A stretch of 57,700 nucleotides of DNA from Kofleriaceae bacterium (GCA_020633495.1 JACKDR010000036.1:1-57700); one strand, 5' to 3'; positions 24,001 through 32,185 are shown, counted from the first letter of the stretch. Notes: generated from the letters alone by a model not told the origin. Made by a program: numbers and translations.

Positions 24001-24029
24001 AGCGTAGCAGGTCGACCCTGGGCTACGCT
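24001..24029. promoter_or_regulatory. Divergent -10 pair forming an inverted repeat
   Basis: AGCGTAGC (24001-24008) and GCTACGCT (24022-24029) are perfect inverted copies separated by 13 nt. Read outwards, each ends in the -10-like TACGCT, one 6 nt from GTG 23994 (minus strand) and one 11 nt from ATG 24041 (plus strand). The symmetry is thus probably two back-to-back promoters. A dimeric operator at the same place is also possible. Confidence 0.4.
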
Positions 24030-24040
24030 CGGGGGGCGCC

Positions 24041-24808
24041 ATGGAGCCCGCGATCGCGTCCGCCTTGCACGTCCTCGCCGTCGCGGTCGCGGTCGCCAGC
24101 GTGACCGCGCGCGAGCGCGCCATGCGGCTGGCGCAGCGCGACGGCTCGCTCGAGCCCATCTTCGCCGCCGACAACTGGTCGGGGATCGCCGCGATGCTGC
24201 TGATGGGGACCGGGTTCTGGCGGCTGCTCGGTGGCCTGGCGAAGCCGACCGGCTGGTACCTCGAGGAGTACACGTTCCACGTCAAGATGGCGCTGCTCGG
24301 GCTGGGCTGGGCCTGCGAGATGCTGCCGATGGTGACGTTCATCCGCTGGCGGTACGCCGTGAAGCGGGGCGAGCAGCCCGACCGGCGGCGCCTCGGCCTG
24401 CTGCGCGTCCTCAACCTCGCCGAGCTCGGCATCCTGATCGCGATCGTCTTCGTCGCGGCGCTGATGGCGCGCGGCATGTGGCACGAGCCGGCGTCGAGCC
24501 CGGCGTGCGCGATCGAGAACGCGTTCGCGACCCGCTGCCTGACCTGCCACGGCGACGCCGCGCCCCAGGGCGGCCTGGTCCTCGCCGGCGACCCCCACCG
24601 CGCGCTCGTCGGCGTGCCCAGCGCCACCTGGCCCGACCAGCTCCGCGTCGCTCCCGGCGACCCCGACCGCTCCCTGCTGTGGCGCAAGCTCGCCGGCACC
24701 CAGGGCCCCCACGGCCAGCCCATGCCCCTCGGCCAGCCCCCCGATCCCACCCTCGCCGCCCAGGTCGCCACCTGGATCCGCGCGGGCGCCCCCGCCTGCC
24801 GCCGCTGA
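24041..24808 (+). CDS. DUF2214-like membrane protein fused to a cytochrome c domain
   Basis: In this 255-residue protein the first ~150 residues carry four hydrophobic helices (ALHVLAVAVAVASVTA, GIAAMLLMGTGFWRLL, MALLGLGWACEMLPMV, ELGILIAIVFVAALMA) in the pattern of the DUF2214 membrane family. A periplasmic tail follows with NAFATRCLTCHGDAAPQGGL, where CLTCH is a CxxCH haem c site, and a later GQPMPLG that can supply the distal methionine. DUF2214 proteins normally end after the fourth helix, so the fused mono-haem cytochrome c domain is unusual and suggests electron transfer at the outer face of the membrane. Start ATG 24041 follows a GGGGGG stretch. Confidence 0.75.
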   Translation: MEPAIASALHVLAVAVAVASVTARERAMRLAQRDGSLEPIFAADNWSGIAAMLLMGTGFWRLLGGLAKPTGWYLEEYTFHVKMALLGLGWACEMLPMVTFIRWRYAVKRGEQPDRRRLGLLRVLNLAELGILIAIVFVAALMARGMWHEPASSPACAIENAFATRCLTCHGDAAPQGGLVLAGDPHRALVGVPSATWPDQLRVAPGDPDRSLLWRKLAGTQGPHGQPMPLGQPPDPTLAAQVATWIRAGAPACRR

Positions 24809-24842
24809 CCCTAGCAAATCCAGCCACTTCCGCCACCACATC

Positions 24843-24963
24843 CGGGTGTCTGACACCCGGATCTGGCGCCCTCCGGGTGCCTCACTCCCGTCGATCGGCG
24901 GGGCTCCCTCCGGGTGTCTGACACCCGTCGATCGGGCGCCCACGTCCGGGTGTCTGACACCCG
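24843..24963. repeat. REP-like palindrome cluster (four copies)
   Basis: The 17-bp palindrome CGGGTGTCTGACACCCG occurs at 24843-24859, 24911-24927 and 24947-24963, and a decayed copy (CGGGTGCCTCACTCCCG) is at 24874-24890. Spacing is 31-37 bp. The decayed copy and the next one are both followed by TCGATCGG, so the array grew by tandem duplication of a ~36-bp unit. All copies are T-centred on the plus strand. The cluster lies between the convergent ends of the DUF2214 fusion and fadA. Confidence 0.85.
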
Positions 24964-24978
24964 GAGGGCGCGGCGGGG

Positions 24979-24999
24979 GGCGTCCGAGCGCCGGACGCC
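24979..24999. terminator. Stem-loop between convergent genes
   Basis: GGCGTCCG, loop AGCGC and CGGACGCC form an 8-bp perfect stem. With the larger hairpin at 25012 it could serve as a bidirectional terminator. Confidence 0.4.
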
Positions 25000-25011
25000 G
25001 GGAGGCGCCGC

Positions 25012-25035
25012 GCCGCGCGGGACGGCCCGCGCGGC
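25012..25035 (-). terminator. Strong hairpin after fadA
   Basis: GCCGCGCGGG, loop ACGG and CCCGCGCGGC form a 10-bp perfect GC stem 19 nt beyond the fadA stop codon. It is the best terminator candidate for the fadN-fadA operon. There is no T-tract. Confidence 0.5.
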
Positions 25036-25054
25036 ACCGGCGCCGTCGAACCGC

Positions 25055-26224
25055 TCAGGCGGCGGCGGCCTCGAACAGGCCGGCCGCGCCCTGACCGCCA
25101 CCGATGCACATCGTGACGATGCCGTAGCGACCGCCGCGGCGGCGCAGCTCGTACAGGACGCTCGCCGTCAGCTTGGCGCCCGTGCACCCGAGCGGGTGGC
25201 CGAGCGCGATCGCGCCGCCGTTGACGTTGAGCTTGGCGTCCGGGATGCCGAGCTCCTTCTTGCAGTACGCGGCCTGGCTCGCGAACGCCTCGTTCATCTC
25301 GATCAGATCGATCTGGTCGAGCGTGAGCCCGGTGCGCGCCAGCAGCTTGCGCACCGCCGGCACCGGGCCGATGCCCATGATCGCCGGGTCGACGCCCACG
25401 GTCGCGAACGCGCGGAACCAGCCCAGCGGCTTGATCCCCAGCTCGGACGCCTTGGCCTGGCTCATCACCAGCGCCGCGGCCGCGCCGTCGGACAGCGGCG
25501 ACGCGTTGCCCGCGGTCACCGTGCCGCCCATCGAGAACGACGCCGGCAGCTTGCCCAGCGACTCCATCGTGGTGTCCACGCGCGGCAGCTCGTCGCGCAG
25601 GAACTCGGTCTCGACCTTCTGGTTGCCGTCGTAGCGGATCGCGCGGACCGGCACGATCTCGTCCTTGAAGACGTCCTTCTCGAGCGCCGCCTTGGCCTTC
25701 ATCTGGCTGTCGTAGGCGAACTCGTCCTGCGCCTGCCGGCTGATCTCGAACTTCTTGGCGACGTTCTCGGCGGTGATGCCCATCGGCACGTACGCCGCCG
25801 GGACCGTCTCCATCAGCTCCGGCGACGCCGACAGGTGGAAGCCGGTCATCGGCACGTAGCTCATCGACTCGACGCCGCCGGCGACGAGGATGTCGGCCGC
25901 GCCGGTCGCGATCGTGCCGGCCGCGGTCGCGATCGCCTGCAGGCCGCTCGAGCAGAACCGGTTGATGGTCTGCGCCGAGGTCGACTGCGGCAGCCCGGCC
26001 AGCAGCGCGATCAGCCGCGCCACGTTGAGGCCCTGCTCGCCCTCGGGCATCGCACAGCCCAGGACCACGTCGTCGATCATCTCGGGGGTGACCGCCGGCA
26101 CGCGGGCCATCAGGCCGCGGATGACGTCCGCGGCCAGCTCGTCGGGTCTCTTCTGTGCCAGCGAACCCTTGTGGGCGCGGCCCACCGCAGAGCGCACCGC
26201 TTCAGCAATGACGATGTCGTTCAT
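25055..26224 (-). CDS. fadA: Acetyl-CoA C-acyltransferase (3-ketoacyl-CoA thiolase)
   Basis: This 389-residue thiolase has the acyl-accepting cysteine at residue 91 (INRFCSSGLQA), the catalytic histidine in NVNGGAIALGHPLGCTGA and the second cysteine in IVTMCIGGGQGAAG. Length and motifs are complete. It cleaves 3-ketoacyl-CoA with CoA to acetyl-CoA and a shortened acyl-CoA, the last step of beta-oxidation. It starts 24 nt after the fadN stop with a clear GGAGG Shine-Dalgarno, so the two genes form an operon. The direction of use (degradation rather than acetoacetyl-CoA formation) is inferred from this pairing. Confidence 0.93.
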   Translation of the reverse strand: MNDIVIAEAVRSAVGRAHKGSLAQKRPDELAADVIRGLMARVPAVTPEMIDDVVLGCAMPEGEQGLNVARLIALLAGLPQSTSAQTINRFCSSGLQAIATAAGTIATGAADILVAGGVESMSYVPMTGFHLSASPELMETVPAAYVPMGITAENVAKKFEISRQAQDEFAYDSQMKAKAALEKDVFKDEIVPVRAIRYDGNQKVETEFLRDELPRVDTTMESLGKLPASFSMGGTVTAGNASPLSDGAAAALVMSQAKASELGIKPLGWFRAFATVGVDPAIMGIGPVPAVRKLLARTGLTLDQIDLIEMNEAFASQAAYCKKELGIPDAKLNVNGGAIALGHPLGCTGAKLTASVLYELRRRGGRYGIVTMCIGGGQGAAGLFEAAAA

Positions 26225-26248
26225 CGGATACCTCCAGTGAGCTCGCGG

Positions 26249-28618
26249 TCAGTTCCGCAGCGGCTTGTTGTTCATGAGCATGTACTGCATGCGCTCTTGC
26301 GACTTGGCCTCGCCACACAGGCTGAGGAAGGCCTCGCGCTCGAGGTCGAGGACCTCCTGCTCGGTCACGGCGTGGGTCGCGCCGCCCTCGCCGCCGCACA
26401 GCACGGTGGCGAGCTTGGTGGCGATCACCGCGTCGTGCGGGCTGGCGTAGCCGCCCGCGACCAGGGTCTCGACCATCATCCGCAGCGTCGCGATGCCGCT
26501 GGCGCCCGGCAGCTTGTGGGCGCGCGGCACCCGCGCGTGGTAGCCGGCGTCGGCCAGGCCGATCAGCCGCTGCTTGGCCTCGTGCAGCTGCCGCGCCCGG
26601 TCGAACGACACCCCGTCGGTGCCGCGGAAGTAGCCGAACGCCTTGGCCTCCTCGGCCGAGGTCGCGACCCGCGCCAGCGCGATGTTCTTGAACACCTGGG
26701 TGACGAAGGCGTAGGTGTCGACCTCGACGCCGTCGGGCACCGACTCGAGCGCGCGCCACAGCATGTTGAGCGTGCCGGCGCCGCCGGGGATCAGGCCGAC
26801 GCCGACCTCGACCAGGCCGGCGTAGGTCTCGCTCGCCGCCTGGACCGCGTCGCAGCCCATGCACAGCTCGAGGCCGCCGCCCAGCGTCATGCCGAACGGC
26901 GCCGCCACCACCGGGACCGCGGCGTACTTCATCCGCTGGGTCGCGTCCTGGTAGTTCTTGACCATCGTGCCGAGCGCGTCCCACTGCTTCTGCTGCGCGG
27001 CCATGACGACGCCGAACAGGTTGGCGCCGACGCAGAAGTGCTCGCCGAGGTTGTAGACCAGCAGGCCGCGCCAGCCGTCCTCGGCGCGATCGACCGCCTC
27101 GTGCAGCATCGTGATCGCGTCGGCGTCGAGCGAGTTGGCCTTGGTCTTGAGGGTCAGGCCGAGGACGCCGTCGCCCAGGTCCCACGCCTCGGCGCCCGCG
27201 TTCTTGAGCACCGGGGCGCCGCCCTTGCGCATCGCCGGCAGCGACACCTCGCGGGCGTCGACCGCGACCGGCACGTACTCGCCCTTGGCGAGGTCGTACA
27301 TGCGGCCGTCGACGTAGAAGCCCTTGGCGCCGCTCTCGCGCATCTTGACCACCGACGGCGGCAGCGCGATGCCGTCCTTGACCATGCGGTCGACGGTGTC
27401 GGCGAAGCCGAGGGCGTCCCAGATCTCGAACGGGCCGAGGTCCCAGTTGTAGCCCCACTTCATGCCGTCATCGATCGCCTTGACGTCGTCGCAGATCTCG
27501 CCGACCCGGCGCGCCGAGTAGGCCAGGCTCTTCGACAGCGCCTTCCAGGCGAAGTCGCCGACCACGCCGGGCGTGGCGACCAGCTTGCGGACGCGCTCGT
27601 GGACGTCCTCGATCTTCGCCAGGCCCTTGCAGGCCTTCTTGATCGCCTCGTCGCCGCCCTTGGGCCGGTACTCGCCGGTCGCGGGATCGAGGGTCTGGAT
27701 GTCCTTGCCCTGCTTCTTGTAGAAGCCACCCTTGGTCTTGTCGCCGAGGATGCCCTTCTCGATCATCGCGCGGATGTACGGGGGCACGGTGAAGACCTCG
27801 CGGTCCTCGTCGGCGGTGAGGCTGGCGTGGCAGTTGTCGACGACGTGGACCAGCGTGTCGAGGCCGACCAGGTCGGCGGTGCGGAAGCTGGCGCTCTTGG
27901 GGTGACCCATCGGCGCGCCGGTCAGCGCGTCGATGTCCTCGGGCGCCAGGCCCAGCTCGCCCATCAGGTGGATCACCGCCATCATCGAGTGGGTGCCGAT
28001 GCGGTTGGCGACGAAGTTGGGCGTGTCCTTGGCCCAGACGATGCCCTTGCCGAGCACGTCGACGCCCCAGCGCGTGATCCGCTCCTTGACCTCGGCGCCG
28101 GTGTCCGGCCCCGCGACCAGCTCGAGCAGCTTCATGTAGCGGGGCGGGTTGAAGAAGTGGGTGACCAGGAAGTGGCGGCGGAACCGCTCGGAGCGGCCCT
28201 CGATCATCTCGGCGATGCGCAGGCCCGAGGTGTTCGACGCGATGATCGTCTCGCCCGACAGCATCGCGTCGAGCTTCTCGAACAGCGCGCGCTTGATGTC
28301 GAGGCGCTCGATGATGGCCTCGACGATCAGGTCGCAGTCGGCGACCTTGGCGAGGTCGTCGTCGAAGTTGCCGATCGTGACGAGCTCGGCGTTGCGGACG
28401 TGGGTGAACGCGGCCGGCCGGGCCTTCTTGAGCTTGGCCAGGGCGCCTGCGGCGAAGCCGTCGCGCGCCGCCTTGGGCTGGTTCGCCGCATCGGCGAGCT
28501 TGGGCGGGACGATGTCGAGCAGGAGCACCGGCAGGCCGGCGTTGGCGCAGTGGGCGGCGATGCCGCTGCCCATCACACCGGCGCCCAGCACCGCGACGCG
28601 TCGGATCGGTCTGGTCAT
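26249..28618 (-). CDS. fadN: FadN-type 3-hydroxyacyl-CoA dehydrogenase/enoyl-CoA hydratase
   Basis: This 789-residue bifunctional enzyme has the dehydrogenase first: NAD-binding VAVLGAGVMGSGIAAHCA at residues 8-25 and catalytic His154 in LVTHFFNPPRYMKL, then the C-terminal dehydrogenase domains. A crotonase domain follows from about residue 480 (NLGEHFCVGANLF, TLGGGLELCMGCD, YAGLVEVGVGLIPGGAG), with both hydratase glutamates present. This order is the reverse of E. coli FadB and matches Bacillus FadN, which is also followed by fadA. It performs the hydration and oxidation steps of beta-oxidation. ATG 28618 is preceded by AGAGGAAG, a strong Shine-Dalgarno. A TATGGT about 35 nt further up may be the -10. 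Confidence 0.92.
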   Translation of the reverse strand: MTRPIRRVAVLGAGVMGSGIAAHCANAGLPVLLLDIVPPKLADAANQPKAARDGFAAGALAKLKKARPAAFTHVRNAELVTIGNFDDDLAKVADCDLIVEAIIERLDIKRALFEKLDAMLSGETIIASNTSGLRIAEMIEGRSERFRRHFLVTHFFNPPRYMKLLELVAGPDTGAEVKERITRWGVDVLGKGIVWAKDTPNFVANRIGTHSMMAVIHLMGELGLAPEDIDALTGAPMGHPKSASFRTADLVGLDTLVHVVDNCHASLTADEDREVFTVPPYIRAMIEKGILGDKTKGGFYKKQGKDIQTLDPATGEYRPKGGDEAIKKACKGLAKIEDVHERVRKLVATPGVVGDFAWKALSKSLAYSARRVGEICDDVKAIDDGMKWGYNWDLGPFEIWDALGFADTVDRMVKDGIALPPSVVKMRESGAKGFYVDGRMYDLAKGEYVPVAVDAREVSLPAMRKGGAPVLKNAGAEAWDLGDGVLGLTLKTKANSLDADAITMLHEAVDRAEDGWRGLLVYNLGEHFCVGANLFGVVMAAQQKQWDALGTMVKNYQDATQRMKYAAVPVVAAPFGMTLGGGLELCMGCDAVQAASETYAGLVEVGVGLIPGGAGTLNMLWRALESVPDGVEVDTYAFVTQVFKNIALARVATSAEEAKAFGYFRGTDGVSFDRARQLHEAKQRLIGLADAGYHARVPRAHKLPGASGIATLRMMVETLVAGGYASPHDAVIATKLATVLCGGEGGATHAVTEQEVLDLEREAFLSLCGEAKSQERMQYMLMNNKPLRN

Positions 28619-28801
28619 GCGCTTCCTCTGATTCGGGTGGGGTGAAATGCCGGCGGACCATACCGCAGATCGCCGCCGTGCCCCCGTGGGACGCCGCCCC
28701 GAGGGTGGGGCGAATGGTCCCGTATCCGGTTCACAAGCCCGCGGGATCACGGGGCGGTGGGACGGCCGGCGCGTGGAACCGACCTTGCACTACCCGCGAG
28801 C

Positions 28802-29566
28802 GTGACTCACGACGTTGGTGACCACACCGCGCTGGTCGACTCCGGCCGGCACGCGCCCCGCCGCGGCCGGCTCGCGTGGGTCCTGCTGACGATCGTGATG
28901 GTCGGCGGCGGCACCGCGGGGTGGTGGCTGTGGGAGCGCGGCGAGCTCGCCGGTGACGAGGCCGCCGACGTCCGCGACCGCCTGACCGCAGCGAACCAGC
29001 GCGCCGCCACCGCCGAGAGCCGGATCCTCGAGCTGACCGCGGGCGCGCTGCGCGCCGCCGACGCGCCGCCGCCGCCGCCCGACGACGACGAGCTGGTCGT
29101 GCTGGCCGAGCAGCTGCGGGCCGCGCTCGGCGATCTGGCCGGCGTCGCGATCGACGACGCCGCGACGCGCCTCACCGTCCAGCTCGACGACCCGCAGCTG
29201 TTCCGCGGCGACGACGACGTGCTGACCCCGCGCGGCCGCAAGCTGATCGACGACGTCGGCGGCGTCCTGGCCGACGCCGGTGACCGGCCGGTCTGGATCC
29301 ACGGCCACGTCGACGACACGCCGCTGCCGGACGACGCCGTCTTCGAGACCGCCTGGGAGCTGTCGAGCGCGCGCGCCCTGGCGGTGCTGCGGCGCCTCGT
29401 CGATCAGGACGGCGTCCCCGAGCGCCGCCTCGCCGCGGTCGCCTTCGGCGACCAGCGCCCGGTGTCCAGCGCCGACCGGCGCAAGAACGCCCGCATCGAG
29501 ATCGTCATCGAGCGCGGCGCCCTCGCCGCCGCGTCGGCGCGCACCGCCCCGGCGCGCAGCCGGTAG
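28802..29566 (+). CDS. OmpA/MotB-like envelope protein
   Basis: This 254-residue protein (GTG start; an upstream ATG at 28757 adds 15 residues) has one N-terminal membrane helix (LAWVLLTIVMVGGGTAGWWLW), a helical, probably coiled-coil stretch (RLTAANQRAATAESRILELTA), a Pro/Asp linker, and a C-terminal OmpA-like peptidoglycan-binding domain. That domain has DVLTPRGRKLIDDVGGVL, WIHGHVDDTPLP, ELSSARALAVLRRLV and SADRRKNARIEIVIE, the last containing the R-x-x-N-R-x-x-E/V pattern. This is the layout of MotB/TssL/OmpA-type tethers between inner membrane and cell wall. No partner motor gene is nearby. It is divergent from fadN. Confidence 0.8.
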   Translation: MTHDVGDHTALVDSGRHAPRRGRLAWVLLTIVMVGGGTAGWWLWERGELAGDEAADVRDRLTAANQRAATAESRILELTAGALRAADAPPPPPDDDELVVLAEQLRAALGDLAGVAIDDAATRLTVQLDDPQLFRGDDDVLTPRGRKLIDDVGGVLADAGDRPVWIHGHVDDTPLPDDAVFETAWELSSARALAVLRRLVDQDGVPERRLAAVAFGDQRPVSSADRRKNARIEIVIERGALAAASARTAPARSR

Positions 29567-29787
29567 CCCGCGCCGCGGCGGATCCACCCGGCGCGCGGCG
29601 CCCGTGACGTCCGGATTCCGGCCACCACTGCGCGGCGCTCGGACCTCTCCGGGTGTCAGACACCCGTACGGCGCCGCGCAGGCGCGCGAAACTCCAGCGC
29701 GGGCAAGGGCTGGCCGTCACCGTGTGCGTCCGCGGCCCGGACGGTGACGGCCGATCACGGCCGGTCGCGTCCGGACGCGGCGGTGGG
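29567..29787. other. Convergent intergenic region with one REP-like palindrome
   Basis: The 221 bp between two convergent genes contain one perfect A-centred palindrome CGGGTGTCAGACACCCG at 29650-29666 and, just after the OmpA-like stop, a GCGCCGCG/CGCGGCGC inverted pair (29570-29577 and 29594-29601) that might terminate transcription. Nothing else is recognisable. Confidence 0.6.
29650..29666. repeat. REP-like palindrome (solitary)
   Basis: Perfect 8-1-8 palindrome with central A, identical to the copies near the transposase 7 kb away. It lies between the ends of two convergent genes. Confidence 0.8.
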
Positions 29788-30282
29788 CTACTGGCCCTCG
29801 AAGGTGTGGCAGAACTGGCAGCCGAAGCCGTCCGGGTGCTCCTCGTCGTACTCGGGCATGCCCAGCAGCTCGGCCATCTTGGGCTTCACCTTCTGCATCA
29901 TGAAGTCCATCGCGGCCTGGTCGTCGCCGGGGTTCTGGAACTTGTCCATCGACAGGACCGGCAGCTCGGGATTGGGCATCTCGAAGCTGCCGTCCTCGGC
30001 GCCGGCGCCGTGGCAGGTCTTGCAGTTCATGTTGCCGAACTCGCCGGCGTCGAACTCGACGAACAGCTTCTTCATCTCGGGGAGGACGGTCTCCTTCATG
30101 TACGCCTTGCGGGCGTCGTGATCCATCTGCTCCCAGCTCGCCGCGGCGGGCATGTCGCCGCCGCCGGCCGTATCGGTGCCGCCGCCGCCACCCATCGTGG
30201 TGTCGGCCGGCTTGGACTTCGAGCCGCACGCGGCGGCCAGGAGCGAGAACACGATCGGGGCCAGGAGGCTGCTCGGCTTCAT
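29788..30282 (-). CDS. Dihaem cytochrome c lipoprotein
   Basis: This 164-residue protein has a signal peptide MKPSSLLAPIVFSLLAAAC with a lipobox-like end, then a Gly/Thr linker. Two CxxCH haem c sites are visible: MNCKTCHGAG near residue 87 and FGCQFCHTFEG at the very C-terminus. Several methionines (PKMAELLGMPEYDEE) could be distal ligands. A periplasmic electron carrier is likely; the partner is unknown. On the minus strand, TTGCAC, 17 bp and TAGGAT end 7 nt before the ATG, the best-spaced promoter in the window, leaving almost no leader. Confidence 0.8.
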   Translation of the reverse strand: MKPSSLLAPIVFSLLAAACGSKSKPADTTMGGGGGTDTAGGGDMPAAASWEQMDHDARKAYMKETVLPEMKKLFVEFDAGEFGNMNCKTCHGAGAEDGSFEMPNPELPVLSMDKFQNPGDDQAAMDFMMQKVKPKMAELLGMPEYDEEHPDGFGCQFCHTFEGQ

Positions 30283-30289
30283 GACGCGC

Positions 30290-30318
30290 ATCCTAGGCGC
30301 AACCCAGGGGCGGTGCAA
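30290..30318 (-). promoter_or_regulatory. Sigma-70-type promoter of the dihaem cytochrome gene
   Basis: TTGCAC (30313-30318) and TAGGAT (30290-30295), read on the minus strand, have ideal 17-bp spacing. The -10 ends 7 nt before the start codon, so the transcript should begin at or next to the ATG. Confidence 0.55.
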
Positions 30319-30367
30319 AGCCGCGGCGTTCCACGCCTGCAACGGTCAGTTCCGTCGGTGGGCCAGC

Positions 30368-31114
30368 TCACCGCAGCGCCGCGCGAAGATCCCCGACGAG
30401 CAGCGGGGCGCGCTCGGAGCTGCGCATCGTGAGCCGCAGCGCCGGGCCGTCGCGGTATCCGCCGGGCGCGCCCGGCCGCGTCGGCGCCGCCGCGCGGGCC
30501 GCGCCCGCGGCCCCACGATCGCGCTCGGCGTCGAGCGCGAGGTCGTCGTCCTCGGCTCGCTCCTCCAGTTCGGCCGCGGTCTCGCGGACCCCATGGCCGC
30601 CAACGGCGACCGTCGCGCCGGGCACGATCGCGCCCTCGTGATAGCGGAAGCCATCGCCGGCGCGGGCGCCACAGCGCACCAGGAGGCGCCGGCCCCAGCC
30701 CTCAGGGTCGCGCCGCAGCACCCGGCGCGCCGACAGGACGGCCTCCGCGCCTTCCGGCTCGACCAGGGCGATGCCGGTGCCGTCGTCGACCAGGAACCGC
30801 GCCATGCGCAGATCTCGCACGAGCGAAGCCGACTTGCCGACCGCCCGTTCGGCGATGCCCGCGAGCGAGACGCTAACCGCGATGGCCTCGGCCGCGACGC
30901 ACGGCCGGCGGCTCAGCGGCGCCGGGAAGGTCTCGAGCTCGATCACCCGGCCCACGATGCGCGCGGCCTGGCCCTCGACGAAGTCGGCGATCGCGACCCG
31001 GGGCAGCCGCCGCAGCCGGCGCGCCCGTCGCGCCCGCTCGCGACGGTTTCGCACGACCGCATGGGTCGCCGCGGTGACGGCGAGCGCGATGATCACCAGC
31101 GAGTCGATCGCCAT
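30368..31114 (-). CDS. Membrane-anchored GIDE-like (E3-ligase-type fold) protein
   Basis: This 248-residue protein has one N-terminal membrane helix (MAIDSLVIIALAVTAATHAV), then an Arg-rich stretch. Its domain has the layout EGQAARIVGRVIE, FPAPLSRRPCVAAE, FLVDDGTGIALVEPEGAE, EGAIVPGATVAVGGHGVRE and a final PLLVGDL. This order (polar start, A-P-L-S-x-R-P-C, D-x-T-G-x-A-x-V-x-P, E-x-x-x-x-P-G, P-L-x-V-x-D) is that of the GIDE domain known from mitochondrial MUL1 and its bacterial relatives, which lack the RING finger, as here. Biochemical role unknown. CAGGAT lies 8 nt before the ATG. It is divergent from the dehydrogenase gene across 54 bp. Confidence 0.65.
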   Translation of the reverse strand: MAIDSLVIIALAVTAATHAVVRNRRERARRARRLRRLPRVAIADFVEGQAARIVGRVIELETFPAPLSRRPCVAAEAIAVSVSLAGIAERAVGKSASLVRDLRMARFLVDDGTGIALVEPEGAEAVLSARRVLRRDPEGWGRRLLVRCGARAGDGFRYHEGAIVPGATVAVGGHGVRETAAELEERAEDDDLALDAERDRGAAGAARAAAPTRPGAPGGYRDGPALRLTMRSSERAPLLVGDLRAALR

Positions 31115-31157
31115 GGCGGCGCATCCTGCCACGAGCCCGCGCCGGTCGGTCACGGTG

Positions 31158-31163
31158 TAGGCT
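31158..31163 (+). promoter_or_regulatory. -10-like TAGGCT, 5 nt before a GTG start
   Basis: TAGGCT ends 5 nt before GTG 31169. No Shine-Dalgarno fits between, so the dehydrogenase message is probably leaderless. Confidence 0.4.
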
Positions 31164-31168
31164 GCGGC

Positions 31169-32077
31169 GTGCGCCTGCTGTTCTGTGGCTCCGGCTGGGT
31201 CGATGTCGTCGACGTCCTCCGCGCCCACCTCGCCGCCGACGACGAGCTGCGGCTCTGGGATCGCGCCCGCCCGCTCGCCGACGAGGTCCGCGCCGTCGCG
31301 CCGGACGTCCTGCTGCCGTCCAACGCCCGTGTCGACGCCGCGGTGATCGCCGCCGCGCCGGCGCTGAAGCTGATCCAGCAGCCCGCCGCCGGCTACGAGG
31401 CGATCGACGTCGCCGCCGCGCGCGCCCGCGGCGTGCCGGTGTGCAACGCCCCCGGCGCCAACCCGGTCGCGGTCGCCGAGGCGGTGCTGCTGCTCCTCTT
31501 GATGCTGGCGCGCCGCGTCCCCGAGGCGCGCGCCGGCTTCGCGGCGGCCACCATCGGTGGTCCGGTCGGCGTCGAGCTCGCGGGCCGCACGCTCGGTGTC
31601 GTCGGCCTCGGCCGCACCGGCCGCGCCGTCGCCGCGCGCGCCACCGCGCTGGGCATGACCGTGGTCGGGCTCGGCCGCGACGCCTCCGCCGTCGAGCGCG
31701 CCGCCTTCTGGGCCCGCTGCGACGCGATCACGCTGCACTGCCCGCTCACCGACGCCACCCGCGGCCTCATCGACGACGCCGCGCTCGCCGCGATGCGCCC
31801 CGGCGCGCTGCTGATCAACGCCGCCCGCGGCCCGATCGTCGACCGCGCCGCGCTCGAGGCCGCGCTGGCCTCGGGGCGACTCGGAGGTGCCGGCCTCGAC
31901 GTCTTCTGGGACGAGCCGTGGGATCCCACGGATCCGCTGTGGCGTCACCCGCGGGTGGTGACGCTGCCGCACGTCGCCGGTTCGACCACCGAGGCGTTCG
32001 ACCGCATCGCCGCGATCGTGGCCGACAACGTCGCGCGCGTGCGACGCGGCGAGCCGCTGCAGCATCGAGTCGACTGA
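31169..32077 (+). CDS. D-isomer-specific 2-hydroxyacid dehydrogenase
   Basis: This 302-residue NAD(P)-dependent dehydrogenase has the Rossmann loop LGVVGLGRTGRAVAARA near residue 145 and the catalytic triad: Arg in LLINAARGPIVDRAAL, Glu in LDVFWDEPWDP and His in VVTLPHVAGST. NAPGANPVAVAEAVLLLLL, before the Rossmann fold, is the substrate-side loop. The family reduces 2-keto acids or oxidises D-2-hydroxy acids (glycerate, lactate, phosphoglycerate). The substrate is not evident, and the protein lacks the ACT domain of SerA. The start codon GTG is inferred from the family-typical start VRLLFCGSGWV and the -10 box just upstream. Confidence 0.85.
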   Translation: MRLLFCGSGWVDVVDVLRAHLAADDELRLWDRARPLADEVRAVAPDVLLPSNARVDAAVIAAAPALKLIQQPAAGYEAIDVAAARARGVPVCNAPGANPVAVAEAVLLLLLMLARRVPEARAGFAAATIGGPVGVELAGRTLGVVGLGRTGRAVAARATALGMTVVGLGRDASAVERAAFWARCDAITLHCPLTDATRGLIDDAALAAMRPGALLINAARGPIVDRAALEAALASGRLGGAGLDVFWDEPWDPTDPLWRHPRVVTLPHVAGSTTEAFDRIAAIVADNVARVRRGEPLQHRVD

Positions 32078-32112
32078 ACCCGATCTGCGGCGTACCGCGC
32101 GGGGCCGCCGCA

Positions 32113-32142
32113 TTGCCCATTTGGGCCGTTTGTGCTTACTCT
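32113..32142 (+). promoter_or_regulatory. Promoter candidate of sdhCAB
   Basis: TTGCCC (32113-32118), 18 bp and TACTCT (32137-32142) lie in an unusually AT-richer patch 43 nt upstream of the sdhC start. GCCCA-TT-TGGGC within the spacer could be an operator. Confidence 0.4.
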
Positions 32143-32185
32143 CCGCGCGCGACGCGCCCCTGCGTCAACTCCTGAGGATCCTTCG

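Noticed and set aside
24001..24029. Pure operator reading of the AGCGTAGC/GCTACGCT inverted repeat
   Set aside because: Each arm ends in a -10-like box facing its gene, so back-to-back promoters explain the symmetry without invoking a repressor.
24843..24963. CRISPR array (17-bp repeats about 36 bp apart)
   Set aside because: Repeats are short and fully palindromic, spacers are related to each other, and no cas gene is present. It fits REP elements.
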